From Xanthostigma xanthostigma (taxonomy: Eukaryota; Arthropoda; Insecta; Raphidioptera; Raphidiidae), in assembly GCA_963575645.1 (NCBI GenBank), contig OY754468.1, forward strand, positions 21,600,465 through 21,664,464: a stretch of DNA of 64,000 bases. Direction: 5' to 3'. Below are positions 60,376 to 64,000 of the stretch, one piece after another (positions within the stretch are counted from its first letter, which is position 1; every line of letters begins with the position of its first letter). A model generated the notes under the pieces. It saw only the letters and a program-made list of their open reading frames with translations. It did no database searches and was not told the origin of the DNA. Both the position numbers and the translations under genes were made by a program.

Positions 60376-60728
60376 GATGTTGAAAGTTATACTGTCAGTA
60401 GGCACCCAAACTTAAGCATGGGATAAGTAGACCTTAAATTTTATTTTCAAACTTTAACAAAGCAAAGAATTAAGTGAAACCTAATGAATTCTTAATATTG
60501 TTCATCTAAGCATAAGCAGTTTCGTGGTCTCAGCTTAAAAAGCTATATTTACTTCACAAAAAATAATGAACAAAATATTGCAACGTGCACGCAAACTTTC
60601 GATGATATGCCATAAATCATACTTAATACTTATAAGTTGTAGTACTATATGTATTTCGCACCGACGCGACGAGCAAGGAAAGGTGGAGCTAGGTGAAGTA
60701 GGTTATTTATAAAATATATGTTTCAAAA
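60376..60728. other. Spacer
   Basis: No motif recognised; the LINE fragment begins near its right edge. Confidence 0.4.
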
Positions 60729-61840
60729 TACACCTTTGTTTTTTGTGATCTAAGCAAAGCTTTCGATACAGTCGACCATAAACGGTTATTAACAAAAATT
60801 CAATATCTTGGGATACGTGGTAATGCAATAAACTGGATCAAATCTTATCTCAGTGATCGTGAGCAGCTCGTCCGCATTGCTAGTTCAACATCTGAGCCCA
60901 AAAGTATTAGTTCTGGCGTACCTCAAGGGTCCGTTTTGGGCCCAATACTATTTATCTTATATATTAATGACCTGTCCTCATGCGTAACCTGTGATCGTTT
61001 AGTGATGTATGCTGACGATACCTGCTTCATATCGGTTGCTAACAATCCTGTTGAACTTCAAAATAAGGTTCAATCATCTATTGATGAATTTTCTTATTGG
61101 TGTCATGATAACTCACTATGCTTAAATCTGAGTAAAACTCAGTATATGGTTTTCCATACTTCTCAGGGAAATAGGGATATTAATCTGACCGTAGTATCTA
61201 ACAACATTCCGCTAGAAAAAACACGTTCATTTAACTTCTTAGGCGTGACTATTTCAGATACCCTAAACTGGACTTTACACATTTCCAACTTAAGTTCTAA
61301 GCTAGCAAGATCTTTATTTGCTCTGCGGAAAATTCACCATAGTTGCTATGATCTTAATTTAGACCTAACTACTTATTATGCATATTTCTTCCAACACGTC
61401 AAATATGGAATCATGTTTTGGGGCTGTAGCGCCTCTGCAATCAATAGAATTTTTTTGCTGCAGAAAAAAGCCATTAGAAGTTTAGAACCATATTTAATCT
61501 TGGATTTAGAGATAGTTGTAAGGAGTATTTTGTGAAACATTACATTTTAACTGTTCCTTCAATATACATTTATTTTTCTCTCTGCTATATACAAAAGCAT
61601 AAAAACAGATTTTCTCTTTCTAGTACTAAGCATAATTATCAAACACGTCACAATATGAAAATCATTTTACCTAAGTGTAATTTATCAATACTTTTCAATA
61701 GTCCTGAGTGTGCGGCGCTACGAATACACAACACACTACCGGCACATTTAACTGCACTGCCATATGCTAAATTTAAGTGTGAATTAAAGAAAAGATTGCA
61801 ATCATGTTGTTTATACTCAGTTAACGATTTTAAATATTAA
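60729..61840 (+). pseudogene. 5'-truncated LINE (jockey/CR1-like) reverse transcriptase with a frameshift
   Basis: It opens inside the RT domain with FVFCDLSKAFDTVDH, then SSGVPQGSVLGP, LYINDLSSC and the catalytic YADDTCF. A thumb region follows (SLCLNLSKTQYMVFHTS, FNFLGVTIS). The frame ends at TGA 61533-61535 after KKAIRSL. The expected continuation, RDSCKEYFVKH then ILTVPSIYI, lies in the next frame and runs to TAA at 61838-61840, ending with LKKRLQSCCLYSVNDF. A single-base slip lies between about 61480 and 61510. The endonuclease and the front of the RT are missing, the usual result of incomplete reverse transcription. The 3' end has a pentanucleotide tail. The clade is only approximate. 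Confidence 0.9.
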
Positions 61841-61926
61841 TATAAATCTTTTTATCAAATTTTCTTTGTGTTATTTTAATGTTATTGACGCTATAACATT
61901 CCATTGGAATTTTAAATAAAGATATA

Positions 61927-61965
61927 TTTCTATTCTATTTCTATTCTATTCTATTCTATTCCTAA
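61927..61965 (+). repeat. TTCTA pentanucleotide tail of the LINE
   Basis: After AATAAAGATATA come several units of TTCTA with one TTTCTA, ending near 61965. A short tandem tail instead of poly-A is common in CR1/jockey-related insect LINEs and marks the 3' end of the insertion. Confidence 0.85.
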
Positions 61966-63220
61966 ACATTTTTGCCAAAAAAAATTGATAAATAACGGAT
62001 AGGCTCCATTTTACTTATTTTAAAAAAGAAAACTAAAAATTGAGGCAAAAAAATTAAAACACTATTTTATAGCAATAGTTTTTAAACATAAAGATTTTTT
62101 TCAACAGCGATAAATACCCCAATCAAAACACTTTAATTTTTTTAATAAACTTAAAATGATAATAACTTATTAAAAAAATCAGAGTATATTGAGTGAGGCG
62201 ACTTCCTATAATAATAATAATAATAATACTTTGAACGTCCGGTCATACTCGTAACAGACGCCATTCGCACCATTAATATTTTCCATCTATCAACTCTTCC
62301 CGTTATTCTCTACATTTTTTTCTACTTCAACTAATTAATAGCAATGGGCGAGACTTCCTATAGAAACTCTAAAGATGACTTCAAGTATGTCGAAGTATTA
62401 TTATTAATAAATGCAATTTTGGTCGATTTTGAAGCCCCGAAGCCTACATATAATTCTCAATTTTTATTTCATTTCATTATTACCTCTATAAACAATGTCT
62501 TTTGTAATAAGTTTTACTATTGTTACTTTAAATTGGTTGTTATAATCTCCTCTACATTATTCAAATAATCAGATGTTCTAGAAATGACTTTATTTATTAT
62601 TGATATTGATTCTGAAAGCATCTATTTCTCTATTACAAGCTGTTTGTAACTATTTGCTGCTAACTTGTGAACTATGTTATAAATTTACCTGTTCCAGTCA
62701 TACCATTATTTCATTTCTAAAACTGTCATTTACTAAATTATTACTAAGTACACAATATTAGTTTCATAACTTTAAAGTACTTTGCATACCACACTTACGT
62801 AATACGAATATATAATACCCGTAATATACTTGTGTTCACGAAATAGTTTGATAAAATGACGAAATAATGTAAATTAATTGTCAACTGACGTAGACACTTC
62901 CATTGAAAACAAATTAGTTTTCTACAGCTTGAAAATTTATATATAATTACGATTTGAAATATTCATTTAAACTAATTTGTACCATTAGACATCTTACATA
63001 AATGTATAGAGCTCTCCCTGGCTGAATATGAAACGCGAGGCAAAGTCTATATTCAAGCAAAAGTTTCTACAAATTGAAACTTTCACAAAAGATGATATTT
63101 AAACTGTTATAATAAAGTCAGTGTTACAACGAACTGTTTTTACTCCTTGGAATAAATATACAGAAACGCCTGTCGATATTCAGTAAAATAATATTAAAGT
63201 TGAATTAAATTATAGTTTCT
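61966..63220. other. AT-rich non-coding stretch
   Basis: An (AAT)n microsatellite at 62209-62228. A 74-codon frame at 62344 has no recognisable domain. Confidence 0.5.
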
Positions 63221-63223
63221 TTA

Positions 63224-63822
63224 AGGTTCGATTACATTGAGCGAAATTACAATCTTCTGCGGCCAGCGAATTCACTATCTGCTAGTAAACTCGCCCAGTG
63301 TAATCATATTCACTAGTTACTAGCAGATTGTAAACAATCTACCGACAAAAATTGAAAGACGAGTTACTTTGCTAGCTACTCGCTGGCGTGTGGGCTTATT
63401 AGCTAGTAAAATAACCGTGTGTCTTCATAGTTGCTAGTGAGATAGCTGCGAGTATCTCATTAATTGTCTACAAAATGACGACGAAATTAGTTCGCGCGCG
63501 AGTCGTTATTTTAGCTCATATGCTATCAAAAAGGAGTAAAAAAGGATAGCAAAAAGCACAGAAAATATTGCTGCTGATAGACGTTAAGAAATTTCACAAT
63601 ATGATTTACGTTCCACTTCATTTTTTCGCTAGAACACCCAGAATAAGTTTAGAATTAGATTAAATTATAACAAGAAAAAAAAACAACACGTTGTTTCAAC
63701 TCGCTAGCTAGTTGGCTACCGAGCGAGTGGAAAGTTTTGTGTGTCATCACAATCACATACGCCGATTTGCCCGCTTGTAAACTCAGTGGCTAGTTATAAA
63801 TTCGCTCAGTGTAATCGAGCCT
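63224..63822 (+). mobile_element. TTA-flanked MITE, probably PIF/Harbinger (family E)
   Basis: AGGTTCGATTACATTGAGCG at 63224 is mirrored by CGCTCAGTGTAATCGAGCCT ending at 63822, and TTA lies directly outside both ends (63221-63223, 63823-63825). That matches PIF/Harbinger. Several CTAGC/GCTAG copies are scattered inside. A short ATG frame near 63475 (MTTKLVRARVVIL) and a KKHRKY stretch further on could be a decayed transposase start, but I cannot confirm it. Confidence 0.82.
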
Positions 63823-63825
63823 TTA

Positions 63826-64000
63826 CTGACATGACGTGGTATAAAAATTTCATTGATGTGAGATAGCAAGAAAAAGTATCATTTTCTCTCAAACAAAATA
63901 AAAATCCAGTACCAAACCCAGAGACACAATCAAGATATGAACAGAAAGTCTTGTGAAAAACCTATATAAATGCGTTGAAATTAATAACAATTTATTAATT
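63826..64000. other. Right-edge spacer
   Basis: Nothing recognisable. Confidence 0.4.

Overview
This looks like an AT-rich intergenic or intronic stretch of an arthropod nuclear genome, most likely an insect. I found no bacterial-style operons, no rRNA or tRNA gene, no CRISPR array, and no host protein-coding gene that I can defend. The insect call rests on the repeats: a BEL/Pao retrotransposon primed by tRNA-Tyr, an insect-type pogo/Tigger transposon, PIF/Harbinger and hAT miniature elements, a jockey/CR1-like LINE with a pentanucleotide tail, and dispersed repeats that resemble ones I recall as common in Lepidoptera (the CGGAACCCTCGGTGCGCG repeat and the CCGGACCGGGCCGCTAGT tail). Lepidoptera is the best guess; another insect order is possible.

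Layout. 1-4.2 kb: 5' half of a BEL/Pao element on the minus strand. It has an apparently unbroken gag-pol ORF running off the left edge, a leader with four palindromic repeats, a tRNA-Tyr primer-binding site and a candidate LTR. 6.16-7.30 kb: a 1.1 kb near-perfect foldback repeat. 8.3-23.5 kb: non-coding sequence carrying a SINE-like repeat, a truncated hAT end, two copies of a PIF/Harbinger-type MITE (family A), a GGGGCCATTCAAG MITE (family B), a TA-flanked MITE, a family C repeat, and a hAT MITE with an 8-bp target duplication and a hairpin inside. 24.3-25.0 kb: a perfect 62-bp palindrome, then a broken Ty3/Gypsy integrase tail followed by a broken macro-domain-like segment. 25.9-26.5 kb: a PIF/Harbinger element with a decayed transposase start. 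29-31.6 kb: two long hairpins and the third family A copy. 36.8-38.0 kb: a hAT element with nested palindromic insertions. 38-44 kb: essentially empty AT-rich sequence. 44.2-51.5 kb: the second family B copy, a 3 x 146-bp minisatellite, two more SINE-like copies, and a second family C copy with a foldback-family fragment inside it. 54.92-57.85 kb: a pogo-type transposon with both ends, TA target duplication, transposase ORF and frameshifted C-terminal ORF. 60.1-62.0 kb: a small hAT MITE and a 5'-truncated LINE. 63.2-63.8 kb: another TTA-flanked MITE.

The genes do not form a pathway; each is the machinery of a separate mobile element. The two best-preserved are the BEL/Pao gag-pol and the pogo transposase. 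I did not find an undescribed biological system. The observations most worth a second look are the macro-domain segment beside the Gypsy remnant, the array of transposase-site-like repeats inside the pogo ends together with its separate C-terminal reading frame, and the long palindromes.
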